Part shown: in pieces, positions 63,696 to 64,000 of the stretch
Numbering within the stretch: position 1 is the first letter of the stretch
Layout: the number at the start of each line of letters is the position of its first letter
DNA from: Aeromicrobium sp. Root236
GTDB lineage: Bacteria > Actinomycetota > Actinomycetes > Propionibacteriales > Nocardioidaceae
Direction of reading: 5' to 3'
Assembly (NCBI RefSeq): GCF_001428805.1
Contig: NZ_LMIS01000001.1
Coordinates: 248,001-312,000 of the forward strand
Length of the DNA: 64,000 nt
The notes under the pieces: generated by a model
The model's database searches: none
Told to the model about the DNA's origin: nothing
The model's input: the letters and a program-made list of their open reading frames with translations, nothing else
Made by a program: the position numbers and the translations under genes

Positions 63696-64000
63696 GTGAC
63701 GTCATCGCGCGGGACGAGCCGCTGGTCCATCGGTTCCTCGCACTCGGTCCTCTCACTCTGGTCCGACAGGTCGGTCCTGTCGATCGGCAGCGTCGGCTCG
63801 TTCGCGTCGGCCTTCTCCGTCGGATCGAGCATGTCGATCGGTTCGCTCATGTCGAACCAGAGCGGCGGCTCAGTGCTCTCTCATCAGAGCTCGAGCTCCG
63901 TGCTGTCCCACCAGAGCACAGGCTCGGTGTTGTCCTCCCAGGCGTCCCGGGCGATGCTCGCCCGGCGATCATCCGGTGATCTCCCGCCCGCGGGCGTGCT
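63696..64000 (+). CDS. Serine-rich repeat protein, 5' part (runs off the window)
   Basis: An open frame of 101 codons to the right edge, starting GTG. About a third of residues are serine in a repetitive pattern: SIGS/SVGS units first, then nine-residue units of the form xxGSVLSHQ (SGGSVLSHQ, SSSSVLSHQ, STGSVLSSQ). No signal peptide or membrane helix is seen in this part. The regular SxxS spacing suggests a beta-solenoid or ladder. The family is not known to me and the C-terminal part is missing, so the function is open. Confidence 0.62.
   Translation, partial: MTSSRGTSRWSIGSSHSVLSLWSDRSVLSIGSVGSFASAFSVGSSMSIGSLMSNQSGGSVLSHQSSSSVLSHQSTGSVLSSQASRAMLARRSSGDLPPAGV

Noticed and set aside
63485..63850. 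Minus-strand frame across the end of the lipoprotein gene
   Set aside because: It is the complement of the lipoprotein and serine-rich coding sequences and has no independent support.

Overview
The window is about 70 % G+C chromosomal DNA of an actinobacterium. The gene set is the conserved core of that phylum: a HrdB/SigA sigma factor with a lysine/alanine-rich N-terminus, a topoisomerase IV pair (parE, parC), SepH, a four-cysteine ferrochelatase, a dut-DUF3710-OB-fold-DUF3159 operon, CeoB/CeoC, a DUF4193 zinc-ribbon protein and an LprG-P55 type pair. Gene order and product style fit the Propionibacteriales (Nocardioidaceae such as Aeromicrobium or Nocardioides); that placement is inference. 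I see no rRNA, tRNA, CRISPR array, prophage or insertion sequence, and no gene-free stretch above 300 bases.

Layout. 1-8.0 kb: 3' end of an M15-like secreted protein, coaE, a group-2 sigma factor, ptrB-dinB (overlapping), a DUF4192 protein and a glutamate-cysteine-ligase-like enzyme. 8.1-15.6 kb: sigA with a strong terminator, two divergent secreted paralogues of unknown function, a secreted phospholipase-D-like protein, a DUF7455 protein and parE, which seems to start on AUC. 15.6-23.8 kb (minus strand): two tandem membrane-anchored beta-propellers, carbonic anhydrase, an lprG-P55-like pair, parC. 23.9-34.2 kb: a GNAT/acyl-CoA-synthetase fusion with DUF5998 and a phosphodiesterase, thymidine kinase, sepH, a TRIC channel and PutA. 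34.2-45.4 kb: MFS transporter, ferrochelatase, inositol-phosphatase-like enzyme, DUF4193/4235/3093, the dut operon, CeoBC divergent from a KimA-like transporter, and a TrmA-type methyltransferase. 45.4-51.7 kb: zinc-ribbon polytopic protein, RDD protein, aconitase. 51.9-56.4 kb: xylose/ribose-type ABC transporter with a ROK regulator. 56.5-64 kb: accessory genes, namely an exact seven-repeat RCC1 protein, rifamycin ADP-ribosyltransferase (Arr), a SemiSWEET-like protein, a LuxR ATPase regulator, a nickel-binding-type protein, an ArsR-reductase-SRPBCC operon, a lipoprotein and the start of a serine-rich repeat protein.

How the genes work together. Most are housekeeping: transcription (two sigma factors), chromosome decatenation (parE/parC), division (sepH), nucleotide supply (tdk, dut), K+ homeostasis (CeoBC with KimA-like), TCA cycle (acnA), proline catabolism (putA), heme and CoA synthesis. 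The ABC cassette has its own candidate operators. Several genes have a TANNNT -10 hexamer 6-8 nt before the start codon, as expected of leaderless transcripts. The clearest case is the arsR gene, where a 13-bp perfect inverted repeat covers the -10, the inferred transcription start and the start codon. The points most worth a second look are the AUC start of parE, the arsR operator/start fusion, the divergent secreted paralogue pair, the exact 150-bp RCC1 periodicity and the serine-rich protein at the right edge.
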